A stretch of 64,000 nt of DNA from JAGVSR01 sp964589785 (lineage in GTDB: Bacteria; Pseudomonadota; Alphaproteobacteria; Rhizobiales; Hyphomicrobiaceae): the NCBI GenBank assembly GCA_964589785.1, contig CAZPUQ010000004.1:233001-297000 (forward strand), written 5' to 3'. The notes under the pieces were generated by a model that saw nothing but the letters and a program-made list of their open reading frames with translations, had not been told where the DNA came from and did no database searches. Made by a program: the position numbers and the translations under genes. Of this stretch, positions 25,652-34,049 are shown one piece after another. Positions within the stretch are counted from its first letter, which is position 1. Each line of letters begins with the position of its first letter.

Positions 25652-26022
25652 TCAGTCGCCGATGCAGGCCTTCTCCGCCTCGATCGCTTCCTTCGGCTTG
25701 TCGGCGCGCTGGTCGGCGCTGATGCGACCGCCCGGCAGCGCGTCCGTCGCACGGGCCAGCAGATATACGTAGAGGTCGTCGACGTAGCACATGACGTTCT
25801 TGTTGTCGCCGAGCGCCGGCATGATGAACTTCGTGCCGCCCACGTCCCGCTCCTGGCCGCTGGCGACGACCTGCAGGAACTTCGCGTAGTCCATCGTCTT
25901 CAGCGAGTCCTTCAGCGCCGGAGCGTAGGTGGAGCCTTCCGCGTTCGGGCCGTGGCAGACGTGGCATTCGGCGTGATACCGGCGCCAGCCCGAGTACGTC
26001 ATCCAGTCCACCTTCTTCACGA
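25652..26022 (-). repeat. 371-bp identical duplication, copy 2
   Basis: This is the partner of the copy at 23788-24158; it forms the C-terminal coding part of xoxG. The first difference upstream is a T/C change at 26023 versus 24159. Confidence 0.93.
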
Positions 26023-26257
26023 TGTCGGTGTTGGCCTCGTCGCGCGAGACGTCGTAGGTCGGCGACCCGTCGGGCAGGACCCAGCGGCCCGCCTCCCACT
26101 TCTTGCCGTCCTGGGCTGCGGCGTGCAGCTTCGGATCGGGAAGCGGGCTCTTGTCATCGTTGGCGACGGCCTGCCCGGCGCCGAAACCAACCGCCGAAAG
26201 CCCGAAGGCCGCGGCAGCCATCAATCCAAACCCAAGGCTCTTCACTCGTTTCCTCAT
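25652..26257 (-). CDS. xoxG: XoxG-type cytochrome c
   Basis: This 201-residue secreted cytochrome c is the probable electron acceptor of XoxF. A signal peptide (MRKRVKSLGFGLMAAAAFGL..., cut near AVAND) precedes a domain with the heme motif CHVCH, the axial Met in FIMPALGD, and four Cys in total, typical of methanol-metabolism cytochromes. The start has a poor ribosome binding site but is the only in-frame ATG with a signal peptide. It is 314 bp downstream of xoxF with a terminator between, so it probably has its own control or read-through. Confidence 0.9.
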   Translation of the reverse strand: MRKRVKSLGFGLMAAAAFGLSAVGFGAGQAVANDDKSPLPDPKLHAAAQDGKKWEAGRWVLPDGSPTYDVSRDEANTDIVKKVDWMTYSGWRRYHAECHVCHGPNAEGSTYAPALKDSLKTMDYAKFLQVVASGQERDVGGTKFIMPALGDNKNVMCYVDDLYVYLLARATDALPGGRISADQRADKPKEAIEAEKACIGD

Positions 26258-26571
26258 TTTTTTGTCGATCGCGATCGATTGGTTGCGGAGCCCTGCCCCA
26301 CGTTGACCGTGAGGTTTTGCAGGGCGCTCGGCATGCGTCACCCTGGTGTCGGCAGGGCAGGCCGCACTGATACATCGGCCGATGTGCGCCACTCCAGACC
26401 AGAAGCGGCATTCGGCAATCCGTGCGACAATACGCACGCGACGTGACAGCAGCGGCCCGGCACCGTCAGCTTCGGCGGCCACCACTTCCAAAGAGGACCG
26501 GTTTGCGCATGAAGAAGGCCGGCGCGGATGACCCGCGCCGGCCCTTATCTTTCAGCAAACCCGGCTACCGA
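26258..26571 (-). promoter_or_regulatory. xoxF-xoxG intergenic region
   Basis: This 314-base interval contains the xoxF terminator hairpin and AT-rich stretches near 26257-26275 just before xoxG. No gene is convincing. It may hold a separate xoxG promoter, but no clear -35/-10 pair is seen. Confidence 0.4.
26517..26543 (-). terminator. terminator after xoxF
   Basis: A perfect 11-base stem GGCCGGCGCGG/CCGCGCCGGCC with a five-base loop lies about 30 bases past the xoxF stop and is followed on the minus strand by TTCTTC. It probably reduces transcription into xoxG and makes xoxF the most abundant product. Confidence 0.65.
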
Positions 26572-28395
26572 TTAGGGCAGCGAGTAGACCGTCAGCGTGC
26601 CACCGAGGTCGGTGTAGGACTTCAGACCGGCATAGTTGCCGACTGCGCCCAGACCATCCGTCGGCTTGTCGAGACCAGCCGCGAGACCGATGCCGGCCCA
26701 GCCACCGACGCCCGAGAAGAGGCCGAGGTACTGCTTGCCGTCGATCGCGTAGCTGAACACGTTGCCGATGGAGCCCGAGGGCAGACGATGCTTGAACAGC
26801 TCCTTGCCGTCCTTGGCATCGCGGCACTTCAGGTAGCCGTCCAGCGTGCCGTGGCAGGCGAGGCCGCCAGCGGTCGTCAGGACGCCCGACCACACCGAGA
26901 AGGGCTCGTCATGCTGGTGAACGATCTTGCCAGCAGCGCCATCCCAGATCGTGAAGTGGCCCGTGTTGGTCTTGCCCTCCGGCGGGAACATGGAGAGCGT
27001 GGCGCCGACGTACGGCTGACCAGGCGTGTACGAAACCTTGAAGGGCTCGTAGTCCATGCACACGTTGTTGACGGGCACGTAGAACAGGTTCGTCTGCGGA
27101 GAGTACGCAGCCGGCTGCTGGTCCTTGAAGCCAAGGGCCGCGGGGCAGATGTTCTTCGTGTTCACGTCAGCGCCCTGAACGAACGTCGACTTGGCGTCGA
27201 GAACCTTCGGGCGACCGTAGGTCGGCGAGTTCTTGTCGAGGTCGACGCCCGAAGACCAGTTCAGGTCCTCGTCGTAGGGCTGGGCGACGAGCGGCTCGCC
27301 GGTGAGGCGATCGATCGTGTAGCCGAAGCCGTTACGGTCGAAGTGGGTGAGAACCTTGCGGTCCTGGCCACCGATCTTCTGCGTCGTGAGGATCGACTCG
27401 TTGACGCCGTCATAGTCCCACTCGTCGAACGGGGTCATCTGGTAGGCCCAGGCGGCCACGCCGGTGTCGGGGTTGCGGGCGAAGAGGGTCATCGACCACT
27501 TCTGGTCGATACGCTTGCCATCGGGTCCCGCGCGCTGTGCCGGGTTCCAGGTGGAGGGGTTGCCCGTGCCGTAGTAGAGCAGGTTGGCTTCGGGATCGTA
27601 CGAGTAGAAGCCCCACGTGGAGCCGCCACCGATCTTCCACTGGTCGCCCGTCCAGGTCTTGAGCGAGCTGTCCTTGCCGACCGGCTTGCCGAGCGAGATG
27701 GTCTTCTCGGGGTCGACGAGGATGTCGGCGTCGGGGCCCATCGAATAGGCGCGCCACACGCGCTTGCCGTCGGCGAGCGAGTAGGCCGTCACGTGGCAGC
27801 GAACGCCGAACTCGGCGCCCGAGGTGCCCATCACGACCTTGTCGTTCATGATGAGCAGGTTGCCGGTGTACGTCTCACCCTTCTTGGGATCGCCGTTGAC
27901 CTGCTTCCACTTCTCCTTGCCCGTCTTGGCGTCGAGCGCGACGATCGTGGTGTCGGCGAGACCCATGATCAGCGTGTCGCCCGCAATCTGCGGACCGCGG
28001 TTGACGGTGTCGCAGCACATCACCGGAATGACCGACGGGTCCTGCTTGGGCTCGTACTTCCAGATGATCTTCGGCTCAGTCGGGTTCTCGAGGCTCAGCT
28101 TGAAGACCTTGTTCGGGAACGCCGAGTGAAGGTACATCTCGTTGCCGATCACCAGCGGCGAGCCCTCGTGACCGCGCAGAACGCCGGTCGAGAACTGCCA
28201 AGCCACCTTCATGTCCTTGACGTTCGAGGTGTTGATCTGGTCGAGGCGAGAGTAACGCCAACCTTCGTAGTTACCTTGCTGCATCGCCCAGTTGTTGGGG
28301 TCTGCAATCGCCTTCTTGACGTCGTCGTTCGCCCAGACAGGCGCCGACACCGCCGCCGAGGCGAGCAGGCCACATGCGAGTGCACTTTTGCGCAT
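26572..28395 (-). CDS. xoxF: lanthanide-dependent methanol dehydrogenase XoxF
   Basis: This 607-residue PQQ-dependent enzyme oxidises methanol in the periplasm. A signal peptide (MRKSALACGLLASAAVSAPV, cut after VWA) precedes an eight-bladed propeller. The vicinal Cys pair over the PQQ is in VMCCDTVNRG (about 127-128), and WDYDGVNE (about 326-333) holds the catalytic Asp plus the second Asp that marks lanthanide enzymes; calcium MxaF has Ala there. The sequence is closest to the XoxF5 type. The ATG at 28395 has a strong GGAGG site. It is followed by the cytochromes and xoxJ. Confidence 0.97.
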   Translation of the reverse strand: MRKSALACGLLASAAVSAPVWANDDVKKAIADPNNWAMQQGNYEGWRYSRLDQINTSNVKDMKVAWQFSTGVLRGHEGSPLVIGNEMYLHSAFPNKVFKLSLENPTEPKIIWKYEPKQDPSVIPVMCCDTVNRGPQIAGDTLIMGLADTTIVALDAKTGKEKWKQVNGDPKKGETYTGNLLIMNDKVVMGTSGAEFGVRCHVTAYSLADGKRVWRAYSMGPDADILVDPEKTISLGKPVGKDSSLKTWTGDQWKIGGGSTWGFYSYDPEANLLYYGTGNPSTWNPAQRAGPDGKRIDQKWSMTLFARNPDTGVAAWAYQMTPFDEWDYDGVNESILTTQKIGGQDRKVLTHFDRNGFGYTIDRLTGEPLVAQPYDEDLNWSSGVDLDKNSPTYGRPKVLDAKSTFVQGADVNTKNICPAALGFKDQQPAAYSPQTNLFYVPVNNVCMDYEPFKVSYTPGQPYVGATLSMFPPEGKTNTGHFTIWDGAAGKIVHQHDEPFSVWSGVLTTAGGLACHGTLDGYLKCRDAKDGKELFKHRLPSGSIGNVFSYAIDGKQYLGLFSGVGGWAGIGLAAGLDKPTDGLGAVGNYAGLKSYTDLGGTLTVYSLP

Positions 28396-28971
28396 CGCGC
28401 TTCCTCCTTGAGGTTCTTGCCACGCTTGCAGATGATCAGCCACGGTCTTTTCCGGGCCGGCTGCCGATGGGGCTTTTGTCCCCTTCCCGGTTCCAGCTCT
28501 GGTGGGACGACTGCTCCTCCGAACAGGTCCCCCGGGTCTCATCACCGCGCGGCATCTAGACACTTTCTCGTGAGGACCGCAAGACAATCCGTGAGATCAT
28601 TTTTTTTGCAACACTCTGGAAGCGGTCGAATATTCTAATTTTCCTGGTTTCTTATCAGGCTGTTGCCGGCGCCGTCCTGCCGTTTGTGCAGCGCACGCCA
28701 AGTTGGGCCCTGTTGACTGCACTGAAGTGGCTGGTTGACTTGAGCCCAACTCTGTGAAAAATGTTTGCCCTCCCGTGCGCAGAACGATGCAAAAATCCCG
28801 CTTCTTTCCCTGCTTCCTCCCGTTTTTGTCTCGATTTTTTCCCGAGCCCGTCCAGACGCTTGGCAACGGAGTCGCCGTTCAGAATCCGGGCCGCATATCG
28901 CGCGAGCGGACGTTTCGGATAAGATCGCAGCCGCGCGCCCGCCCCGGGCCGCGGGGGAGAGACGCCACACA
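28396..28971. promoter_or_regulatory. divergent regulatory region between xoxF and the quinoprotein metallohydrolase
   Basis: This 576-base region has no convincing gene and should contain divergent promoters. Notable features are an inverted repeat AGTTGGGC (28701-28708) and GCCCAACT (28744-28751) spaced by 35 bases and enclosing two TTGACT motifs, an eight-T run near 28599-28607, and T-rich stretches near 28805-28850. No lanthanide or PQQ riboswitch is recognisable. Operator function is inferred from symmetry only. Confidence 0.4.
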
Positions 28972-29928
28972 ATGCCATCTGATCGTATGACGTGTGATCG
29001 CAGGGCGTGTCTTCGTCTCGGGCTCGCCGCGGCCACCCTGCCGCTCCTGCGCGTCATACCCGTCCGCGCCGCAGGGGCGAGCGTGCTCGAGGTTGCGCCG
29101 GGCGTCTTTGTCCATCGGGGGCGCAACGAGCTCATCTCGCCGACCAATCACGGCGACATCTCCAATCCAGGCTTTGTCGTGGGCCGGGACGGCGTGGCCG
29201 TAATCGACACCGGCGGCAGCCCCGTCGTCGGACGCAGCCTCAAGGAGGCCATCGCCGCCGTCACCAAGGCGCCGGTGCGCTACGTCATCAATACCCACAT
29301 GCATCCCGACCACGTCTTCGGCAACGTCGCCTTCGAGGGCGGCGACGCCGTCTTCGTCGGCCATCACAAGCTCGCCCGCGGGCTGACCGCCCGCGCCGAC
29401 CGCTATCTTGCGATCAACAAGGAGCTCCTCGGTCCGGAAGCCTTCGCGGGCACGAAGATCATCACGCCCTCCCTTGCCGTCGGGGATCGCCTGACGCTCG
29501 ATCTCGGCGATCGGACGCTGGAGCTGACGGCGCACCCCACCGCCCATACCGACAACGATCTGACGGTGGCCGACAGCGCCAGCGGCACCGTCTTTATGGG
29601 GGATCTCATTTTCGTCGAGCACATCCCGACGATCGACGGGTCGATCAAGGGATGGATGGCGCTGCTGGAGCGCTTCTCGGCCGAGCCGCCCGTCCGGGTC
29701 GTGCCGGGCCACGGCCCGCATGCGCTCGCCTGGCCGGAGGCCTCCGCCCCGATCCGCCGCTACCTCGCCGCGGTCGCGGCCGACGTCCGGGCGATGATCA
29801 AGCAGGGCAAGACCCTTGCCGAGGCGACCGAAACGGCCGGACGCTCGGAAAAGGATGCGTGGGTGCTGTTCGAGGAGTATCATAAGCGCAATGTCTCGGC
29901 CGCGTTCGCCGAGCTCGAATGGGAGTAG
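28972..29928 (+). CDS. quinoprotein relay system zinc metallohydrolase
   Basis: This secreted metallo-beta-lactamase-fold protein of about 318 residues carries the zinc motif HMHPDH (INTHMHPDHVFGN). A twin-arginine-like leader (CDRRACLRLGLAAATLPLLR) precedes the mature domain. The family is encoded with PQQ-dependent dehydrogenases and SoxYZ-like carriers; a relay role with a thiol carrier is proposed for it but unproven. Start chosen at ATG 28972 after GGGGGAGAG; an ATG five codons later is possible. The SoxYZ-like gene follows. Confidence 0.86.
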   Translation: MPSDRMTCDRRACLRLGLAAATLPLLRVIPVRAAGASVLEVAPGVFVHRGRNELISPTNHGDISNPGFVVGRDGVAVIDTGGSPVVGRSLKEAIAAVTKAPVRYVINTHMHPDHVFGNVAFEGGDAVFVGHHKLARGLTARADRYLAINKELLGPEAFAGTKIITPSLAVGDRLTLDLGDRTLELTAHPTAHTDNDLTVADSASGTVFMGDLIFVEHIPTIDGSIKGWMALLERFSAEPPVRVVPGHGPHALAWPEASAPIRRYLAAVAADVRAMIKQGKTLAEATETAGRSEKDAWVLFEEYHKRNVSAAFAELEWE

Positions 29929-30080
29929 CGGCCGGCGCGTGTGAAAGTCACAGACGGCAGGCCACGTTCCTGGAAAGCTCGACGGGCTGATAAACAGGGC
30001 GCAAGCCCGCATAACGCCGGTCCCCGACGCGGCCACGCCGCCATCAGAGACCCGAGACGCCGCAAGCTGGAGAAACGCGC

Positions 30081-30914
30081 ATGCTGTCCTTGAGACCTAA
30101 GCTTTCCGGCCTCCTCGCCGCAGCCCTCCTCGGCGCTGCGCTCGCCATACCGGTCGGCGCGGCCGAGAACGGCAACGCGCTCATCGAGGCCGACATCTGG
30201 CCGGCCCTGCAGAAGGACGTGTTCGGCACCAAGGTTCCGGTCGAGGATCTGAGCGTCGTGACGCTGGAGGCGCCGGGCCGCGCCGATGATGCCGCCCTCG
30301 TCCCGATCACCGTCCGCATTCCCGCCGACGCGGCCGCGCGCGCGCGCAAGCTCACGCTCATTGTCGACAAGAACCCGGCTCCCGTCGTGGCCGAGTTCGA
30401 GTACGGGCCCGCCGCCGGCAACGGCGAGCGCGTGCTGTCAACGCGCGTACGCGTCGACATGTATTCCAACATCCGTGCCGTCGTGGAGACCGACGACGGC
30501 GTGCTTCACATGGCGACGAAGTTCGTCAAGGCCGCCGGAGGCTGCTCGGCCCCCGCGCTCAAGGATACGGATGCCGCGCTCGCGGACGCCGGCCGCATGA
30601 TCGTGCGCACGCTCGACACGGCCGCGGCGCAAGGCAGCGCGCGCGAAGGCCAGCTCATGATCAAGCATCCGCAGTACTCGGGCCTGCAGCTCAACCAGGC
30701 GACGGGCTTCTACATCCCGGCCAAGTTCATCCGCGAGATCGACGTCAAGCGCGGCGAGGAGACCGTCTTCAGGATGACGGGCGGCATCTCCATCTCGGAG
30801 GACCCCAACTTCCGCTTCACCTACGCGGGCGGCGGCGACGAGACGCTCGACGTCACCGCCACGGATACGGACGGCCGGGTGTTCACCGGGCGCACGGGGC
30901 CCAAGGGATCGTAA
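30081..30914 (+). CDS. quinoprotein dehydrogenase-associated SoxYZ-like carrier
   Basis: This 277-residue secreted protein fuses SoxY-like and SoxZ-like domains. A signal peptide (MLSLRPKLSGLLAAALLGAA...) is followed by the SoxY part with its carrier Cys in AAGGCSAP (about residue 155) and then the SoxZ part from about residue 190. In sulfur oxidisers the Cys carries intermediates; in methylotrophs this fusion pairs with the metallohydrolase just upstream. A strong bidirectional terminator follows. Confidence 0.88.
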   Translation: MLSLRPKLSGLLAAALLGAALAIPVGAAENGNALIEADIWPALQKDVFGTKVPVEDLSVVTLEAPGRADDAALVPITVRIPADAAARARKLTLIVDKNPAPVVAEFEYGPAAGNGERVLSTRVRVDMYSNIRAVVETDDGVLHMATKFVKAAGGCSAPALKDTDAALADAGRMIVRTLDTAAAQGSAREGQLMIKHPQYSGLQLNQATGFYIPAKFIREIDVKRGEETVFRMTGGISISEDPNFRFTYAGGGDETLDVTATDTDGRVFTGRTGPKGS

Positions 30915-30953
30915 GGAGCGGGCCCGCCCAAACCCTTGCCGGCTGCAGAACGC

Positions 30954-30991
30954 AAGATGGGCGCCGTCGAGAGTTCGACGGCGCCCATCTT
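30954..30991. terminator. bidirectional terminator, 17-bp stem
   Basis: A perfect 17-base inverted repeat (AAGATGGGCGCCGTCGA and its complement) around a four-base loop lies between two convergent genes. The A/T ends of the stem give short U-tracts in both directions. Confidence 0.75.
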
Positions 30992-31016
30992 CTGTCCGCT
31001 GCGTTGCGTCCCGCCC

Positions 31017-31382
31017 TCAGAAGCAGCGCAACTCGCCTTCGACCTGCGCCTGCTTCAGCTTGTGCACGATCGCCTGCGAGGCCGGGTTCATGAGGTGGGC
31101 GACGTTCTCGCCGCCGCGCTGGCGCACCGACATGATCGTCTCGGCCTGCTCGTACTCCTTGTACGGCAGGATGCTCGCGATCACGTCGATGGAGCACGCG
31201 CATCGCTCGAGCGCGAGGCGCGTATTGCCGTTAACCATCATGCACCCGTAGACGTAGTCGGCGCGCGTGAACGTCGGATAATCGTTGACGACGTCGGCAT
31301 CGAGCTCCTGCGCCAGGACCGGAGCGGCCGCGAGCCCGGCTGCGAGCGCGAGCGGGACGACGTATCTCGATAGGTGTCGCAT
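31017..31382 (-). CDS. small secreted protein of the quinoprotein cluster
   Basis: This 121-residue protein has a clear signal peptide (MRHLSRYVVPLALAAGLAAA, cut near VLAQE). The mature part shows three conserved-looking Cys (YGCMMVN and RCACSID) and ends LRCF, suggesting a small disulfide-bonded periplasmic protein. It overlaps the start of its downstream partner by one base (gene order runs from 34.6 to 31 kb on the minus strand). The family is not recognised with confidence; its place among methanol-oxidation genes suggests an accessory role. Confidence 0.75.
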   Translation of the reverse strand: MRHLSRYVVPLALAAGLAAAPVLAQELDADVVNDYPTFTRADYVYGCMMVNGNTRLALERCACSIDVIASILPYKEYEQAETIMSVRQRGGENVAHLMNPASQAIVHKLKQAQVEGELRCF

Positions 31383-32050
31383 CACTTGGTCTCCACGAGG
31401 ACAAGCCGGTCCTTGATCTTGCCGGTACCGGCCTGGGAGCTGAAGATGTCGGCGTTGAGCTCGTAGAAGTAGCCGGGGATGTCCTTGCTCAGCACGAACG
31501 AGAACGTGGAGTTCTCGAAGCCCTGCATCTTGTGCTTGTTGGGGTCGGACTCGAAGGGAACGATGGTGACCTTGTAGGCATCGACGCTGCGTCCGCCGAA
31601 GTCGACCTTCACCGGCTCCAGCTTTGCCTTTTCGACGAAGGAATCCCGCATGCGGCCCTTGAGGTAGGGCTGCTTGCCGCCAGAAACGAGACGATAGTTC
31701 TCGACGCACTTGTCGAGGAACCAGATGAAGACCGGGTTGATGGTGAGCCCGTCGTAGTTCTGCACCGGACGCTGGCGCTCGCCGCTGAAGACCGTCACGT
31801 CGAGCACCCGCTGGCCTTGGGCCGTGACGTCGCTGACGTCGAGCTTGATGTCGTCGGAGAACGGCTTGCCCATCAGCTTCTCGTCGGTGACGGCATGCTC
31901 GAACTTGTATTTGATCCCGGCGCCCTTGCTCACGAGATCGAGATGGCGCGAGTTGAAGATGAGATCGGCTGCCTGCGGCTCTGCGGCCGCCAGAGCGGAC
32001 GGAACTCCCAGCGACAGGGCGGCGACCAACCCACGCACGATGCGCTTCAT
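31382..32050 (-). CDS. secreted protein of unknown function in the methanol oxidation cluster
   Basis: This 222-residue protein starts MKRIVRGLVAALSLGVPSAL, a good signal peptide, with mature sequence from AEPQAADLIF. It shows alternating beta-strand pattern throughout (VLDVTVFSGERQRPVQNYDG; AYKVTIVPFESDPN), like a LolA/DUF3108-type lipid-binding half barrel, though no identity is certain. It adjoins the small Cys-rich protein gene (one-base overlap) and probably shares its operon. Confidence 0.75.
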   Translation of the reverse strand: MKRIVRGLVAALSLGVPSALAAAEPQAADLIFNSRHLDLVSKGAGIKYKFEHAVTDEKLMGKPFSDDIKLDVSDVTAQGQRVLDVTVFSGERQRPVQNYDGLTINPVFIWFLDKCVENYRLVSGGKQPYLKGRMRDSFVEKAKLEPVKVDFGGRSVDAYKVTIVPFESDPNKHKMQGFENSTFSFVLSKDIPGYFYELNADIFSSQAGTGKIKDRLVLVETK

Positions 32051-32273
32051 GTCTCGATTTCCTCTCCAGAGATACCCCGCACGCCGTTCGGGCTTGAGGC
32101 GGGCCGTCTTTTAGACAGACCCAGCCCGCGGGGCAATGCTTCGTTGCCGGTAACATCGTCGACGCGTATCGACGGTTGCCGGTTGAGCCGGACCCTACCC
32201 AATCGGCCGTGAGCCGGGCAGGGCAAATCCATAAGATTGCGAAGATTTAAGATTGACCGTCGCGACGGTCGCC

Positions 32274-33236
32274 TCAGTGCAGGAACCGGCCGAATGCCCG
32301 CGGCCCCTCGCCGACCGCGATGCGGCCGATGACCTTCAGCGCCGTGACGTCGATCGTCTCCAGCGTGTTGGCATCCCAGCAGGCGACGTGGACGACGGTC
32401 CCCGAAGGGTCGGCGTCGATGCCCTCGGGGAAGCTGCCGACAGGGATCGTCGCGACGGGCTCGAGCGTCGCGGCGTTAAGAACCGAGACGGATTCGCCAT
32501 GCTGGTTGGTGACGAAGAGACGCCCGGCTGCAAGCGCGACCGCATAGGGCCGCATGCCGACGGCGACGTCCCGCAGCCGCTTGCCCGCGGCCAGATCGAT
32601 CACCGTGACGGAGTTGGACGCGACGTTGGCCGTGTAGGCCCGGCCGGCCGCCGCGTCGATGGTGACGCCGAAGGGCCGCGCGCCGGTCTCGATCGTGGCG
32701 CGAACGGCGAGCGCTTTGGCGTCCACGAGCGACACGCGATCGCTGTCCCGGTCGGCCGTAACCACGGTGGCGCCGTCCGGCGTAACGGCGACGCCTGACG
32801 GCGAGTTGCCGACCGCCACCGAGCCGACCACGGCCAGCGTGGTAGCGTCGACAACGAAAAGCCGGTGCTCGTACCAGTCGGCGACGTAGACGCGGTCTCC
32901 GGCCGGGGCCGCCGCGATCCCGAGCGGCCCGCTGCCGATGACGGCGCGCCGGACGACCGTCCGGGCCTCGATGTCGATCGCCACGACTTCCTTGCTGTCG
33001 GGGGCGGTGACATAGGCGATGCGGCCGTCCGGGGACAGCGCGATCCCTGCCGGCTTGCCGCCGACCTTGACCTCGGCGACGGCCTTGGCGGCCTTCAGAT
33101 CGACGATCGAGACGCTGTCGCCGAGCTGGTTCGTGACGACGGCGAGCGCGGATGCCGGCGCGGGCTGCGGACCGCCGGCAGCGGCCGGTGCGCCGGCGAG
33201 CGTGGCGGCAAGGCCCGCGAGGAGGCTGCCGCGCAT
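32274..33236 (-). CDS. YVTN-type beta-propeller protein, second copy
   Basis: This is a secreted propeller of about 320 residues. The ATG at 33236 gives a signal peptide (MRGSLLAGLAATLAGAPAAA); an upstream ATG at 33353 would overlap the MxaD-like gene by 38 bp. About seven blades are visible with the pattern VDATTLAVVGSVAVGNSPSG and GVAVTPDGATVVTADRDSD. It is a paralogue of the protein at 18379 and may have a similar periplasmic role in quinoprotein function; this is inferred. Confidence 0.83.
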   Translation of the reverse strand: MRGSLLAGLAATLAGAPAAAGGPQPAPASALAVVTNQLGDSVSIVDLKAAKAVAEVKVGGKPAGIALSPDGRIAYVTAPDSKEVVAIDIEARTVVRRAVIGSGPLGIAAAPAGDRVYVADWYEHRLFVVDATTLAVVGSVAVGNSPSGVAVTPDGATVVTADRDSDRVSLVDAKALAVRATIETGARPFGVTIDAAAGRAYTANVASNSVTVIDLAAGKRLRDVAVGMRPYAVALAAGRLFVTNQHGESVSVLNAATLEPVATIPVGSFPEGIDADPSGTVVHVACWDANTLETIDVTALKVIGRIAVGEGPRAFGRFLH

Positions 33237-33315
33237 GAACCCGGGAAGCCCCAGCCGCCTGTGGCGGCAGGCCCGAGCCCTCTCCGTTCCCGCCGCTCCA
33301 CTTCCCTGCACGGCC

Positions 33316-33849
33316 TCAGCTACTGCCTTCGATCTTCGCCTTGAGTGCGGCAAGGCCCGCCTTCTGGAACGCCGTCACCGCCTCGATGGCGGCCTTGTCG
33401 GAGAGCTCGGGCGGCGGATCGTTGTTGACGTAGCCGCGGTAGAACGCGCCCTTCCATTCCACCAGCGTCTTATCGCCTTGCGGTGTCAGCGTGAAGTAGG
33501 ACGAGTAGCCCGACACCGGCAGCATCTTGAGATCGACCTGATCGGTCATGAACGAGATGAAGCGGTTCTCCGGCTCGTAGCGCATCAGCTTATCGACGAC
33601 GATGCCGCCCTTCTTGAAGGTGAGCGTGCGCTTCGTCTTCTCCGGCTCGAAGCCGTCCATCGCCTCCGACTTGGCGATCTCGGGATGCCAGGTGAAGTCC
33701 TTGTAGGTGCCGACCACCGCCCACACCTTGTCGGCGGGCGCGTTGATCTCGATGGTCTCGACGACCTTCTGGCGTGACGGGCCGTGGGCTAGCGCCGTCA
33801 CCGGTAGTGTGGCAAGCATCAACGTCAGAAAAGCCCAGCTACTACGCAT
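33316..33849 (-). CDS. MxaD-like SRPBCC protein, copy 1
   Basis: This 177-residue secreted SRPBCC-fold protein resembles MxaD, a factor reported to aid electron transfer between methanol dehydrogenase and cytochrome. A signal peptide (MRSSWAFLTLMLATLPVTAL) ends at AHG; the fold core is VVETIEINAPADKVWAVVG and ends with YRGYVNNDPPPELSDKAAI. The paralogue at 34050 shares these same segments, so this is a tandem duplicate. Confidence 0.87.
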   Translation of the reverse strand: MRSSWAFLTLMLATLPVTALAHGPSRQKVVETIEINAPADKVWAVVGTYKDFTWHPEIAKSEAMDGFEPEKTKRTLTFKKGGIVVDKLMRYEPENRFISFMTDQVDLKMLPVSGYSSYFTLTPQGDKTLVEWKGAFYRGYVNNDPPPELSDKAAIEAVTAFQKAGLAALKAKIEGSS

Positions 33850-33984
33850 CCTCGTTCCTCCCGGGGCACCACCGCGTGGCGCCTTGATGATTTGAAGCGG
33901 CGCGGACGCATAGGTCGGAGGCGAGACAGGGGAAAGAGGCTAATTTCCCGACTTGACGCTCTGTTTGCGCGCGGGCGCCCGCAA

Positions 33985-34020
33985 ACGACGACTGCCCGGC
34001 ACGCGGCCGGGCAGCCAGAT
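33985..34020 (-). terminator. hairpin downstream of the second MxaD-like gene
   Basis: The arms CTGCCCGGC and GCCGGGCAG form a nine-base stem around CGCGT (about 33992-34014), roughly 35 bases past the stop of the MxaD-like gene at 34050. No strong T-tract follows. It separates the two tandem paralogues. Confidence 0.45.
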
Positions 34021-34049
34021 GTTTCGCCTCTGAGCCAAGACTCCGGGCC

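Noticed and set aside
26422..28638. Long plus-strand ORF opposite xoxF
   Set aside because: It is an Arg/Val/Leu-rich shadow of the xoxF frame in high-GC sequence; it has no ribosome binding site or family pattern.
28972..29928. Generic beta-lactamase
   Set aside because: The HxHxDH fold is shared, but gene context and secretion signal point to the quinoprotein-associated hydrolase family.
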